A stretch of DNA of 64,000 bases. It comes from Straminergon stramineum. Lineage: Eukaryota > Streptophyta > Bryopsida > Hypnales > Calliergonaceae. The notes under the pieces are model-generated. The model was given only the letters and a program-made list of their open reading frames with translations, was not told the origin of the DNA and did not search any database. The DNA lies in contig OY987263.1 in NCBI GenBank assembly GCA_963920665.1, positions 42,877,218 to 42,941,217 of the forward strand, given 5' to 3'. A program made the position numbers and the translations under genes. Below are positions 47,101 to 59,984 of this stretch, one piece after another (within the stretch, counting starts at the first letter, position 1; every line of letters begins with the position of its first letter).

Positions 47101-50100
47101 TTTTGACACTTGGGTGGGGATGTACAAAACTATATATGGGGGTCGACACAAATTTATATCTTATTTTATGATTGTAATATTGAGAATTTTAAGGAGTGCA
47201 ATATACTTGTATACTGTTGAAAAGGTCTTGAGAATACCTTTCCAAGGGTATATGACAAGTCCTCAAACTCTCAAAATTGTAGTTGTGAATCGAAAAAAAA
47301 TTGCTACCAAGGTTGATCATGTAGGGATAGGTAGGGATACATGGCTAGGGACATGTGTATAGGCGTGCATGCACGTATGGTCGGGGATGTTGGGATGGGT
47401 GAGAGCACAAGTTTCTTTCTCGGTTTCTTTCTCATTTTGCTACTACAATTTTGAGAATTATGAAGCATTTTAGATTCCATTAAAAAAAGTCCTCCAAATA
47501 CCTTTCCAATGGTTTCTTACATGCCTTAAACTCTCAAAATTGTAGTTGCAAATTGAAAAAGAAACTTACTTCTAGGATGAAACATGAAGGGATAGGCAAG
47601 GATGCAAGGGTGTAGATGCATGAATGTCAAGTTTTCTAAGAGGAGGTTTTGCAATAGGTTGGAATTTGAGGCGGATAGGATATTCTAGTAGGGGAGTACA
47701 CGGAGGTGCATGGAGGTTAGGATGGACAAGAATGTAAATATCTTTCACTTTCTGCAACTACAATTCTAATGATTATTCACTAGAAGAAAACAGTGTTGAG
47801 TTCAACATAACTTAGCTTACGCGAAAATTTGAAAACTACCAGAAAACGCAATTTTTGCGTTGTCTACAATGCAGTTTTCATAAAACTACGTTGCAGCTAG
47901 CGCAAAAATTGCGTTTTCTGGTAGTTTTCAAATTTTCGCGTCAGCTAAGTTATGTTGAACTCAACACTATTTTCTTCTAGTGTGTAAGGCATGTATTATA
48001 TTGTTCAAAAGGTCTTCAAAATACCTTTATAATGGTAATTACTCCACATTCAACCTCAAAAAATTGTAGTCGCAAATTTAAATAGAAATTTGTTGCCAGA
48101 ATGGAACAAATAGGGACAAAGGGGTATAAAGGGATCGGCATGGATAGAAGGGTACAAAAGCATGAGTGCCAAGTTCTTTAGGAAGAAGTTTTGCAATAGG
48201 TTGGAATTTGAGGAAGACATGATGTTCTAGTAGGAGTGCAATCAAAAGAGCTAAGATGTTGGGATGGACATGGATGCAAATTTCTTTCGAGTTTTGCAAC
48301 TACAATTTTGAGAATTATGGGATGTGTAATATATTGTTGGAAAGTTCTCTAAAATATCCTTCCAATGGTTTGTTACATGCCTTTAAACTACAGTCTCAAA
48401 ATTGTGTCCAGACGTCCATCGTCCGCGTTTGCCACTTCTCAAATGTCCGGAGACATAGAGACTTTATGGGTGATTGCAAGAAACACTTCACGTTTTTGAC
48501 TCAAAAACCCGATTTCTAGCTGCAAAATTGGTAGTACTACGGAGTACAATCAATTTCGTGCGTCAGAGTGCGCCTACGAATCTCAAGCGTCGATTTTGGA
48601 TGCTTGCAAATCTTAACCGTTGATTTAGTACTATAGACTACTATGTAGTACTGTAGAAATCACTGGTAGTAGAAAATAGCGAAAAAGGGGTCTATGGACC
48701 TTTTCATTTTTAGTAATTAAAAAAAAATTAAAAAAATTCCCAAAAAAAAGCCATTTTTGTAGACAAGCCTGCTCTCACATTGCACCAAAAATTTCTTCAA
48801 ATTTTTTTTTCTACCCAAAAAATGTGCGCAAACAACGGTCACTTTGGCCTCATGTAGACACCTCATGCAAAGTTTTTTTGCAAAAAACTCTTTGTCTCTC
48901 ATTGGAACACAAGTACAACTCTAGCTTCTCCAATTTGTGGTTTCCAATTCACATTTTTGGGTACAACTTTGGCTCAAAAACCCTCAAAATGGCCAAGGTA
49001 GACACCCAATCGGGGGCACTTTAAAAATAGTAAATTAATTTTTTTAAAAAACCAATAAATACAAAATGTGTGAAACTTTTATGTATACCTTCGTTCCAAA
49101 TTTCAAGACAAATAAACTTACGATGCAAAAGTTATGACCAAAAAACCACATGTCCAAGGGCAAGGGGACAAAAAATAGGACAAGTTATTCTTGCAATCAC
49201 CCTTACAATCTCACCCCGTCCATTGGACGAGTGGACAGGGGAGACAGGCGGTCTAACACTCAAGCGGACAGACAGGCGATCGGACATGTAGTCGGATAGT
49301 CTAGTTGACGGATGGGGTGGTCGAACGGTCAAGCAGATGGGGTGGACGGATGACCTATTGGACGGATGGGTAGACAACGAGCTTCACACGCCATTTGCGA
49401 CTTTTAAAAAAAAATTGGGGGCATGTAATATACCGTTTGAAAGGTCTTCCAAATGCCTTTTTGAATGGTATATTATATGCCCCCAAACTCCAAAAATTCC
49501 AATCGCATATGGCAATTGAAGTTGGTTGTTCGTCCATCTGCCCAACCTGCCGAGTGTTTGCCCGTTTGCCTAGCCATGTGCACTCCCTTCCGCCCTCCCA
49601 TTCGCTTGGCGGATGGGCGGATAGCGAGCTTCACTGGCCATTTGCGACTTCGTTTTCTAGAATTTTCAAGTTTTGCATTGAAAACGTGGATTTGGTGTGA
49701 AATGGGCTTTATTTCAATTTTATTTTTGAAAATCCAAGCAGTGTGAATGCAAATGCCAAGAGATTTCAAAAGTTGGCTATTGACAATTGAAATGTTCAAT
49801 TCTAGGAACAGCCAAGGATGAATGCAAATGAAGAGGCACCACGGAGGAATTGGTAGTATAAGTAGTTATGAGTTTATTATATAGACATAGACAAGTAGAG
49901 TCTAGCCTCTTTTTGTGTGTTCATTTTTCTATGATTATATTTTCTATGCACATTTTCTATGATCTTTTCTATGAACTATTTTATATATATGTTTTTCACA
50001 ATTCAATTTTGTGATAAATTATTTTGTGATGTGTTAATATGCAATTGTGTTAAATTGTGTTCAATGAACTATGAATGTGTGTGTGATCTAAAGTTGTTGA

Positions 50101-51610
50101 ATGCAAGTGCCTATTGATAAGACTATGTGTGTGTTTGGAATTTAATGAGTGGTGAAATTAAGATAATTTAAAATTGAAGAATGTATAATTGTTTAAGTTT
50201 AAATTTATTAGAAAAAATTAAAGAGTGATTCTTTATAATTCATAGGTGCATGGTGTATGCTTGTTAAATCATAGCATCGTTTTTAGTTTATTACAAGTGC
50301 ATAGTGTGTTATTAATATTGAATGTAAATTGACTATTGCAATGGCCAATGCAAAATGGCTAAATGTTTGATAGTTAAGGCTATGTAATTGAGTGAAGATT
50401 ATGAATGAAAGAAAAAATATATTTTAAGAAAGAATAATTGTGAGTGATCCTAAACTTTTAATATGATAATGAGTATCATATGGCGGTGATTTGTAATATC
50501 TATTATTTTATGAATTAAGATGGTGCAAACAAGAATAAATGAGAGAGAATAATTATTGGAGGTTGTTAAGTTTTGTGAATCAATGTGTAAGCAAAATGAA
50601 AATGAACTTAATTGAGAAGAGAGGATTGTGATAGAATTAATGGAAGAATTCATATAAAATGAAAAGGCCACGGATATTGATTTGAAATTAGACTATGGCT
50701 TGATTATGAACTTAAAATCAAGTATATGGAAATTGATTATGGCCATGAGTGATGTGCATTGAGAGAATTAAAATTCTATATCCCATGGGTTGTTTTTCAA
50801 ATTTATCCATAGTAAACGCATTCCTAGTTTTATTCATAGATCTCTTTTATGGGATATACATGGACACTTTTAATGTTAAAATTTATTTATGAGGCAAATT
50901 AGCATATTATTTCCTAGATAAAATATTATATCACCTACGAGTGACCTTAGTTATACAAAACTCTAGCTAACTCGAGTCTTCCTCCAAAAGAACCTATTCT
51001 ATTATATTTTTCCTTGGTTGCTATTTTTTGTACTACAATTGCCAACTTGTTCGGCAAACGAGCGGACATTCAACTTCACTTGCCATTTGCGACTTCATTT
51101 TTTGGAATTTTGAGGCGTGTAATATACCGTTCGAAAGGTCTTCCAAATACCTTTCCAATGGTATATGGCAACCCCCAAAACTCCAATTTCAAATAGCGAT
51201 TGAATGTGGATGTCCACTTGTCCATCCAACAGGTCGGCCACCCATCGGTCCACCTAGTCAGCCGCCCTCCCATCCGCTTGGTGGACAAGTAGACAGCCAA
51301 CTTCACTCACCATTTGTGACTTTGTTTTTTGGAATTTGGGGGCATGTAATATATCGTTGGAAAGGTCTTCCAAATACCTTTCCAATGATATATTGCACGC
51401 CCCCAAAACCAAAAATCTTCAATCGTAGATAGACAGACGGACAACGAGCTTTAGTTGCCATTTGCGATTGGAGTTTTTGGAGTTTGGGGGCATGTGATAC
51501 CATTGGAAAGGTCTTCCAAATACCTTTTCAACGATATATTACATACCCCCAAATTCCAAAAAACGATATCGCAAATGGCGAGTGAAGCTCACCATTTGCT
51601 TGTCCTTCCA
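47101..51610. repeat. Cluster of ~8 dispersed palindromic repeats (family P)
   Basis: The core GAAAGGTCTTCCAAATACCT or a close variant recurs at about 47215, 47481, 48006, 48338, 49440, 51131, 51358 and 51503. Around it lie mirrored arms: TTTGGGGGCATGTAATAT to the left and ATATTACATGCCCCCAAA to the right, then TTGCCATTTGCGA and its inverse, so the best copies are ~165-bp palindromes (for example 51439-51600). The short ORFs on both strands simply read through this repeat. Spacers in part are low-complexity GGACGGATGG-like sequence. Confidence 0.7.
47778..47982. mobile_element. Near-perfect CACTA-ended foldback element (MITE)
   Basis: A 205-bp element begins CACTAGAAGAAAACAGTGTT and ends with its near mirror (AACACTATTTTCTTCTAGTG). 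The arms are almost completely complementary over ~90 bp, including AAAACGCAATTTTTGCG internally. Such CACTA ends and a lack of coding capacity suggest a non-autonomous En/Spm-type derivative. The flanking trinucleotides ATT and TGT do not form a perfect 3-bp duplication. Confidence 0.75.
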
Positions 51611-53276
51611 ATAGGTCAGCCATCCGCCTTTTCGCCCGCATGTCCGCTTAACTGTCCAATCGCTTGTCCAACTTCTTGTTTGCCCGTTCGATGGCCCATC
51701 CATCTACATGCCCGCTTACTAGATGACGACATGGCCTTGTCTAACTATGTCCATAGTGACTATTCAAACTGGACATCCAGACATTTGATTTTTGGACGTG
51801 ATTTGGCCACAAACTTATGTCCAGGAAAACCCTAATTAATTTATACCTTGTTATATCTATTTTTGTAACAAACTATTTTTTTTTCAAATAATATTGTTTT
51901 AGTACTTGCAAATAGTCATAATACTCACAATAATACTTTTAGCTGTTGATTTTTTGGATCAACAACTAAGATTGTTGTGTTTCGTAGTACTCCTAGTACT
52001 GCTAGTACAAAGTGCATAAATTGCAGTTTGGCAAAATGCTACAATAAAACAGTTGGTCTTTCTTGCAACCACATATATTATCAATCTTGCAATAACATGA
52101 AGTATTGAAAATTTGCAACAATATCAAGGTTATGACACTTTATTGCAAATCATAATTCCCAAATGCATGATTCCATCTATAGATTCCATCTATAGATTCC
52201 ATCTATAGAAATTACTCAAGAATTGATGAATAGATGATACATTATATATAGAAGCAAAACTTGTGTGCAATTATAGAATGACCTAATTTGGTGAATTTTC
52301 AAAAGACTTACTTCAAAATTGATTTGAAATAGATATTTGTATTTTGATTGTATGAACAAGACTTAGTTCAATATCTCTACATGGATTACAATGGCAACAT
52401 TAGGTAATATTCAAATTCATATCTTTACACTACTTGTTGTTTTTTATTGACTTTGATGTTGTCATTACAAAGCATATCTATAGAAAGTAACTACACCTAA
52501 ATACATCCAAATAACCTATTGAGTATTTTTCCTAGTATTAACCACTAAGCCCTCCGACATCCAAAAAGTGGACGAAGAATAGATTGAAACTATTGCATCT
52601 TCTTATTACTGCTTGGATAAAAGTCATCCTAATTTTTGGAGATACTTTATCAAGTTGTTGTCCTATCCAAGGGTTGGATTTGGTATTACTAGAGTACATA
52701 TTTTTCTGAAATTACAAATGTGCAAGTATGTCAAGTGGTCAAATTGTATTGACTTTAGTTCAAAACTAGATTTGCCAAAATGAGGTTATAGATTTCAAGT
52801 GTACAAAAATTTCAAAAAATCACCATGTGAAAAGAACCTCATTTCAAATCCATTCCAACAAATTGTCTTCAAAAAATGATAATATTTTACTTGTAATCAA
52901 ATTAAGAAGGAATTTTGAAATTTTCCTTTAAAAATTTAGAAAAAATTATTGATAAGAGCATTAGTGAATCTAACTATACGGATGGAATCTACCACTCACA
53001 GTCTACAACTTTTGTTTGAATGTCAATTCCAAAATATGCTTCTAAATAGCACTTTATGATGATTTTTCTCAAATCATCAATTTTGTAGATGAGTCTAGAC
53101 CTTCTAGGGTTAAAATCCCTCATTTTCGGTTTAATCTTATTGGAAGTCAAAAGAATATTCCAAAAATTCTTTTTACGCATTTACTAAACACTAGATGAAT
53201 AAACTGTGAATTTTCAAAGTGGTCAAAGTCAGTGTTTCTAAAATTGACCCTAGACTCTCATGAATATTGGGACAAC
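51611..53276. other. Intergenic AT-rich DNA
   Basis: Contains an exact 13-bp triplication (ATTCCATCTATAG, 52170-52208). No gene is supported. Confidence 0.4.
52170..52208. repeat. 13-bp tandem triplication
   Basis: ATTCCATCTATAG is repeated three times without mismatch. Confidence 0.9.
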
Positions 53277-53474
53277 AATGCTAGTGTGTGAACATGGAAA
53301 TGCGAGCATGTGAGCCTTAAACATATGTATAAATGAATATACTATAACCATAGGTATCTTTAAAATAGCTACACTATAATTATAGAAGATTTCTATTATA
53401 TAGATGTCTATAACATAGGTGTATAGTCTTTTAGGTTCATAGGCTCACACTTTCATGCTCACATAAGAGCAACC
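53277..53474. mobile_element. Foldback/MITE-like element A, copy 2
   Basis: The ends AATGCTAGTGTGTGAAC and GCTCACATAAGAGCAACC are inverted versions of each other and match the ends of copy 1 at 367-612. The central ATTATAG/CTATAAC repeats are the same type. There is no ORF. Confidence 0.55.
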
Positions 53475-54151
53475 CTCAATGTTGAGAGTACATTTTAGGC
53501 AAGAATATGGGGTGACATTGAGGTGTAGTTACCTTAGACTATAGTCATTTACATCACCTTTTGTAGTAAAGTAAGGTGTCTTTTGAGTGGATAGTTACTC
53601 TTACAGACATTTCAATTACTTTATTGAATAGTTTATTTGCATCACACCCCCACCTCCTACAGTGAATTAGTTATCTCACATTACTGATATACAAATATCA
53701 TTCCACATACGAATACTTGTATTTTTCAGAAGTAGTTTGGTCACCAATCGATATGGGATATATTACTGTATTTCATATCCGTATTAGTATATTTATTTGT
53801 ATTGTATATTTTTATCTGCTTTCTATATACATATGTATCCCAGAGTATCCATATTGTCCTCCGTATTATTTATTTTTCAAGATCAACGACGTTGGAGGGG
53901 ATTCTTGTTTATGAGATCAACGGCTCTCAATTTTCAGAGAGGGGTTGCGTTAATTGTAACCTGCAGGGGGGATGCATCTTTTCAGGAGATAGTAATATCA
54001 GTGCCAATTAAATCATGCTTACACCACTTGCCACTTGCTAATTGAAGACCAAACACCGAACAAGCGTTTGAATAGATGAGACGGGATCAGGTTCCTAACA
54101 GTTTTAATATCCTCCACGTTATTCAACAAAGCTGCAAATCACAAGATTCTT
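53475..54151. other. Intergenic DNA, 3' flank of the RsmE-like gene
   Basis: AT-rich with no coding signal. The polyadenylation region of the minus-strand gene should lie just left of 54152, but no single signal is decisive. Confidence 0.35.
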
Positions 54152-57100
54152 CTACCTATCCACTTGTTGTGAATCCACTGAAGAACCTTCTGAAAGGAGC
54201 ATGACTGTGGTCAGAATTGCAATGGCAGCTGTTTCAACCCTTAAGCGCAGTTGGCCTAAACCCACAGGCACTGCCCCCGAATCAATCAGCATCTCAATCT
54301 CCTCGGGTGTGAAATCTGCACAAGGCAACTCCAGGCTCAGCTCCAACTATAAAAACTGGGTAACGCCGATTCTTCAAAACTACTCCACAGCCTCACCCAC
54401 ACAGGAACTTCAATGGCAAGCCTTACCAAGCATTTGCTGAAAGTTACACATTCTTGTATGAAATCAGAACTTGTTCTTTCTCTTCTATGCTAGATTCATT
54501 AGCATATATACGTGACATTACTAATCAGTCCTAGCAAGGTCCTATTGCCTCTCATAAAAACAATGATCCTGCTGGTGAGGTGTCAGTGGCAACTTTAACT
54601 AAAACCATCCAAGGTAGGGATATTCTTTCTTTTGGTGAGGAATTACAGAAGGTCTGAGCGAGGAAATTTCTTGGTTAACGAATGTTGTGTAATGTCCACT
54701 GACCTCCTTCAGGACCAATCAACAATAGACCTCCTTCTGGCTTCTCTGATCTTTGTAACAATGCTTGAACTAACGGAGGTGCGCCCGCTGTAGCAAGGAA
54801 CACTACCTCCGCCTTCCTCACCTGCATCGAATAAGAAATCGCGTAAGAAAATGTTGCATTGCACCATCGCAACGAGGTTATACAATTAGGCAGAAAAAGA
54901 GGTACAAATCGTATTTCACTTCATCACAAGGATCACAAGGATTACCTAGAGAGATCTCCGCATGATATATTGGGAGGTCTCTATATGATAATTGGGACCA
55001 TTACGGAGACCTCCTCATGAATCATGGTGTAGGTTCTTTTCATGAAGTTTCCTGAACCAATCGAGTTTTATGGAAAACACTATTATTGATTCTTTCCAGA
55101 ACAAGATGGTAAAAGACTACAGGAGCTCTTGAATACAAGCCTGAATTGGCGGAATAACAGAAAACACACCTAAGACCACCAATACGTTCAAGAGTATCAT
55201 GCACAGCCTGGAACTTACTTCTGCCAGGAAAGAATCAAGTCGTGTTGGTTCGCGCACATCCAAAGTGTGCAATCTCTGGCCTGCACCACCAGAAGAAGGA
55301 ATGCATTTAAGAGGAGACTGAGACTAGGAAGTGCTTGAATTATAGAAGTTAGTTATCTGCACTGGCTCAAAAGGTCCCGGAGACTGAATGATACATTCTA
55401 TTGCCTCGTGAGAAATGATAATGAGAAAATCCAAGCCATGAATGGAAACTTAAACAGTACTATAGGACCACCAATATTAGAGAACTCAGCCCCAAAGAAT
55501 TCGAGAATACCTTGGAGTTACAGATGACAAGGTCTACGTTAGAGACTGACATTACAATTGGCAGGGTTTAACGAGGCTAGGTTTTCTCGAATACCTTGGG
55601 AGTTCTATTAGCGCACTTCTAAAGGTTACTTGAATACCCAAGCGTACACAAATTGCACTTAACATCAATCGAGTGAGTGCCCTGCTTACAAAAGCACAAA
55701 ACTTGGAGAAAGTGAAAAAGAGATTGTACATTGCTTTGTGGCAGCCATGCTAATACGGTGCCACCGGTCATTGCGTTGCTCAGCAACAGTCGCCGACCTT
55801 TGAGTGAGCAGTGGAGTGAGAGTTTGAGCTCCCAATTCCTTCAAACACAACAAATAGATATGTCAGCAGCACGAAAGGCCTCAAGCCCAAGAATTATAAC
55901 TGAATTTACGAGATGTGAAAACATAAAACTAGACAATAAATAACCTCAACAAACAAGCTCGGAAATCAGCAGGTGCATGAATTCACCATCGACGATTTGG
56001 ACTCAGGGGAATGTCGAAAAATCTAGTAACAACTTACCGTGCATTTTTCCACAAGCCAATCGGCACGACCGCCCTTCAAATTACCTGTCGATGCAACACA
56101 CCGGGCGATCGTTAATGAAAATGCAAAACTTGGACAGCTGAAATTGCATCTACTACAAACGAATAGATTGTGACCAGTCTTACTTTAAAAGATGACCAAC
56201 GAAGCCAAATACTAAAAGGAATGTCTCAGTACGTATCTCCATCTAGTTGATGAAATCAGATGCATTGAACAAGAAAAGGTGGAACCAGAGTGCTACCAAA
56301 AGCGGCAGCCACATGCCAGTTGGGCCCTGTTCGTGGAAGTGTTTGCCTGCTTGTCATTGCGGCCACTTCGGCGCAGTTCTTTGTAACCCGCAGTAAAGTA
56401 CCCTCCACTAGTCCTCCACTTCCATCAAAAAGCTCAATCCTTGAACCACATCCTCAAGCAATAAACAAACAATATCAAACTCAGGAATCGCGCAACAAGA
56501 AAACCTTCCCTAGGGATCAAAGGAAGGATCAATGGTACAAGGAAGGAATCAAATGGATTCACAATGAAAGATTCAGTGAAGGCCCTTTTTACGTAATTCG
56601 AGACATAGACCCCAAAAGACATGATCAGAAGCTGTTTGTGCACAACAATAGATGTTGAGGTCAGAAGATGAAAATCAATTCACCCTGTTTTTGTTATTAT
56701 TTTCCACTTGAAACTCCTGATATTGAGTGTATAAGAGGATTCAATCGCCAATCAAATAGCATAGCAGACAATTACACCTCAAAAACTCACACCTCTAATC
56801 AAATCTAACATAGGTGCACAGCATGAGATACAAAGGTTGAAATTTGAAAGTGAGGGTGAAACTCAAAACTGTTGTAGTGCTCAAATTCAAATGTGTCAAT
56901 TGAGCGTCAAAGGGGTGTTCCATAGAATACCTGTCGTTAACATTCAACCTAAGAACTCGTGTCATATGCCAAAACTCGTCCCCATCAACTCGGACAATCA
57001 TCCCCTACAAATGACAAACAATACCAGGTCCGTAACGACTGTCTTTATAATGACGCTGTTGGAATTAGATTTATGACACACATCTCTGGTACGATCTCTG

Positions 57101-58203
57101 AAATTTTTGACTTCGTCAAAATGAACCGCACCAGATGTGGAACACATTAGAGAATATAGTACCTTCACGGCTGGGAGTTTAGCAACATGAAAGCGAGGAA
57201 GACCACCTCTAGATTGGTCCAACCCTGCTTCCCCTTCATCGGTTTCCGAATGCAAGCTCTGAAAAAAAAAACTTTCAAAATTAGTGCCAACAATTCAGAT
57301 GTGTTCTCTACTTATGAGACGAGATCTTTCTGGGAGTACTTACAAACCTAGTTCTGTTTCTTTATGAATCACAAGAAATGTATGCCCTTGACAATGATCT
57401 TCCGATTCGCTGGACTAAATGCTTCTGAGAATGTTACAATTACAATTTAGGGTTTAGGGTCACGAACGAAATAGGCTATCATTACTAGTGCAAATAAAGA
57501 GCAATGTCGGTTTACTCGGGTGAATGCTTCTGAGACAACTACGATTTAGGGTATAGGATCACGAACGAATTAGACTCGTGTTACTGCATTACAAGGACAA
57601 ATGAAGAGCAATTGTCGAGCGATGTCTACTAGCTAGGCTGAATTCATCTGAGAATTCTAGGGTTTAGGGTTTAAGATCGCGAACGAAACAGGCTAGCAGT
57701 CGGAGCATCTCTAGAATAAATTAAGAGCGATTGTGGAGCAGTGTCGTGTGCCAGGTTGAATGCTTCGGAAAATTCTAGGGTATAGTGTTTAGGGTCCGAA
57801 TGAAATAGCAGTGCAACCATCACTAGTATAAATTAACAGTACTGCCGGTTTGCTGTGGACTAGAGCGCCAAGAAATATGCAATATAACCATTTCTAGACT
57901 AAACCCACATCGCCAAGAGGTAAATTATGTAAGCAGAGTAAGCGTGGAGACTGAGTTCCTTTGAATTACCTTCGCAAATGCTGTGACAAGACTCGCATTG
58001 CCGCACGGAGCCGGTGTACTTGAATTTCGGTAACCGGGTAGTGCGAGTCCCCACGGCAAGCACGTGCGACTGTTGAGCAGGAGAGACCCAACTCTAACCT
58101 CGGCATTGCGCATGGGGTGCGCATTTCGAAGGAGTGACGACGGAGGTGGCCATTTCACGTACAACTTGAGCAGACTGGCGGTTGCGAACGTAGACGTTAC
58201 CAT
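54152..58203 (-). CDS. RsmE-type 16S rRNA (uracil-N3) methyltransferase, organelle-targeted, nine exons
   Basis: Exons (minus strand): 57970-58203, 57163-57258, 56931-57004, 56297-56439, 56038-56084, 55730-55838, 55219-55280, 54704-54821, 54152-54315. All junctions are GT-AG and phases close to 1047 nt, 348 residues. Exon 1 is a Ser/Leu/Arg-rich, acid-poor leader starting MVTSTFATASLLKLY, typical of a plastid or mitochondrial transit peptide. The RsmE N-domain follows: PRFHVAKL, RVDGDEFWHMTRVLRLNVND, IELFDGSG. The SPOUT methylase domain has DWLVEKCTELGAQTLTPLLT, RWHRISMAATKQCQRLHTLD, LLLIGPEGDFTPEEIEMLI and the knot motif VGLGQLRLRVETAAIA. Bacterial RsmE methylates N3 of U1498 (E. coli) in 16S rRNA using AdoMet. 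Extra length over bacterial RsmE (~245) is the leader. Apparently intact. Confidence 0.93.
57418..57850. repeat. Minisatellite with telomere-like motif in intron 1 of the RsmE-like gene
   Basis: Four diverged units start near 57418, 57522, 57640 and 57758 (spacing 104-118 bp). Each reads GAATGCTTCTGAGA-like, then a TTTAGGGTTTAGGG-like block, then TCACGAACGAA(A/T)TAG, then AGAGCAATGTCG-like sequence. TTTAGGG is the common plant telomere heptamer, so the units contain telo-box-like cores. Confidence 0.75.
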
Positions 58204-58420
58204 TCTGTAGATCATACAAGTGAAGCTCGTCGAAATTCTAATCCTAATTTGGAGAATGGCTCTGAGACAGAGATTCTGAAGTATCGCATTTGTTGTGTCG
58301 AAGATGAAACACTCGAGTATGTGCGTCAAAATCAAATTAGTAAAGAGGCTACACTAGACGAATCTCTCCCTCCAAGCTAGATTAGGTCTGCATCAACTTC
58401 TCGAAATGGGAGAAACAAAT
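58204..58420. promoter_or_regulatory. Upstream region of the RsmE-like gene
   Basis: Moderately GC-rich DNA upstream of the chosen ATG (58201-58203). The frame stays open upstream with further Met codons, so a longer N-terminus is possible. No decisive TATA box is visible. Confidence 0.3.
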
Positions 58421-59266
58421 TTACCAAAATCCCAAACCCTTGAGAATCTGCGGTTCTATCACTTTAATGCAATGGGATTCACTCACCCCTGTCCAAATTC
58501 TGACAGCTTCTAGTAAAGATATGCAAATCGTAGTGATTTGGCGTTTCTTCGAAGCTGACAGTGCTAGTTCTGTAACTGCGTCTGAGTTCTCAAGAGAGTT
58601 CAAATTCTAAGTTAGAACTTATGTGTGAAACTTCCTCGGAAAAGTTCCTAATGGATCAGAAGATTAGAGCTCATTGAGTTGTGAAGAGCATGATGCTGCT
58701 AGAGTTTTCAGTGAATGAATACTGGTTCCGATAGGAGCAAACTTCCAAATAAGAGACAGTCGAACACGTTGGAAGCAAGCCATGTACAGCAAGGAAGATG
58801 CAACGTTAACGATAGTAAATTTCATGCATTAATGCTTATCTGCTGGTGTACGGTAGCAAGTTCAAGCTCCGCGGAAGTGGGAATAAGTAGTAAATACACT
58901 GTTCAGGAAAAACCGGCGGCTAATTCAAAGTTAGCCAATAGAATTGGGGAAAAAATCAGTTACAATTTGAAAAAGTCGGCTCTAAACCGGTGAAAAAATC
59001 TATGAAATTTCAATTTTGAAGAAGAAATAGAGAAAATAACCAGACTCCAGACTTGAAAAAACAGTTCATTTTGGGAATTGAAGGAAATTTGCTGCTAAAA
59101 CTCGAAAAGTTTCCCGAATGGTGGTAGTAATATTTGAAACCCCCAACGATTTAAGAGAAAAACGGTTTACTAGCTCATATGAAATAAGTGCCAAGATGAC
59201 ATGAACAAAACAACATTAACAAATCTCAAGTAATCCACGGAGACAAACTGAATTGAAACTACTATG
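58421..59266. other. Intergenic DNA
   Basis: Short ORFs (58421-58603 minus, 58715-58993 plus) have no recognisable family. Confidence 0.4.
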
Positions 59267-59390
59267 ATGGTATGTTCACACTTGATGTTAGGGGTGTTGT
59301 TTGCAACATGAATCTAGTCCAAAAGTAGGTCTAAGTTTGTTCCTAAGACCCTTAGAAACAATACTCTAATACCAAGTGTGAATATACCAT
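59267..59390. mobile_element. MITE family C, copy 2, inverted relative to copy 1
   Basis: Begins ATGGTATGTTCACACTTGAT and ends AAGTGTGAATATACCAT. The interior (GGGGTGTTGTTTGCAACATG, CTAGTCCAAAAGTAG) matches the reverse complement of 6914-7039. If the TIR starts at TGGTATG, both flanks read TGA, a clean 3-bp target duplication. Confidence 0.75.
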
Positions 59391-59528
59391 GAATTTTCCA
59401 TCTATGCAACGAATGTTGAGTCATGTTGTTCAATAATTGTCAGTGCTTTAAGACAATTAGCTATGACTTTGATGTTTCATTAAATTTGCAATTCACAATG
59501 CATTGTTTTAATAAAAACTTTGAAAATT

Positions 59529-59778
59529 CATACCCTTAAAGGATGGATTGGTGACCGTCGAAATTATCCCTTCTGGAACCATGTGACATTATCTACTATA
59601 AAAAAAAAATTTAATCATATAATATAATATATATTCATTGGAGACCAAACTACTATGTGCGAGATCTTTCCTTTTTGCACAAAATTCCAAGGATGAAGAA
59701 TTGCACTTTTGTCCTAGATACAAAGATTTTTTGTCTTCCATCGGACAAAAAACATCCTTAGTGTCATTTATAGGTTAA
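59529..59778. mobile_element. MITE-like element B, copy 3
   Basis: This is a diverged copy of 2903-3137 and 5542-5772, starting ACCCTTAAAGGATGGATTGG. It retains CCATGTGACATTATCTAC, CACAAAATTCCAAGGATGAA and CATCGGACA, and ends TTATAGGTTAAA. An AT-rich expansion lies in its middle. Confidence 0.6.
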
Positions 59779-59984
59779 ATGCACACTAAATTGGGATGAA
59801 AGCAAAGTTTTTACAAACCAAATCTATCCAAGGTACATAATCACACTAAAAAAATCAATGAAAAAATCTCTATATGAACTATATGAGCAAATTTACCCCC
59901 AAAAAAATGAGTGCTTTGTCATGGTGCATTGTGCATACTAAATTTAAAGATTTTATTGATGAAGGTTGAAAAAAAATTGAATTT

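Noticed and set aside
49337..51503. Several 60-134-residue ORFs with similar peptides (KVFGRPFQRYITCPQ type)
   Set aside because: They read through the palindromic family P repeats on either strand, and frames are not conserved between copies.
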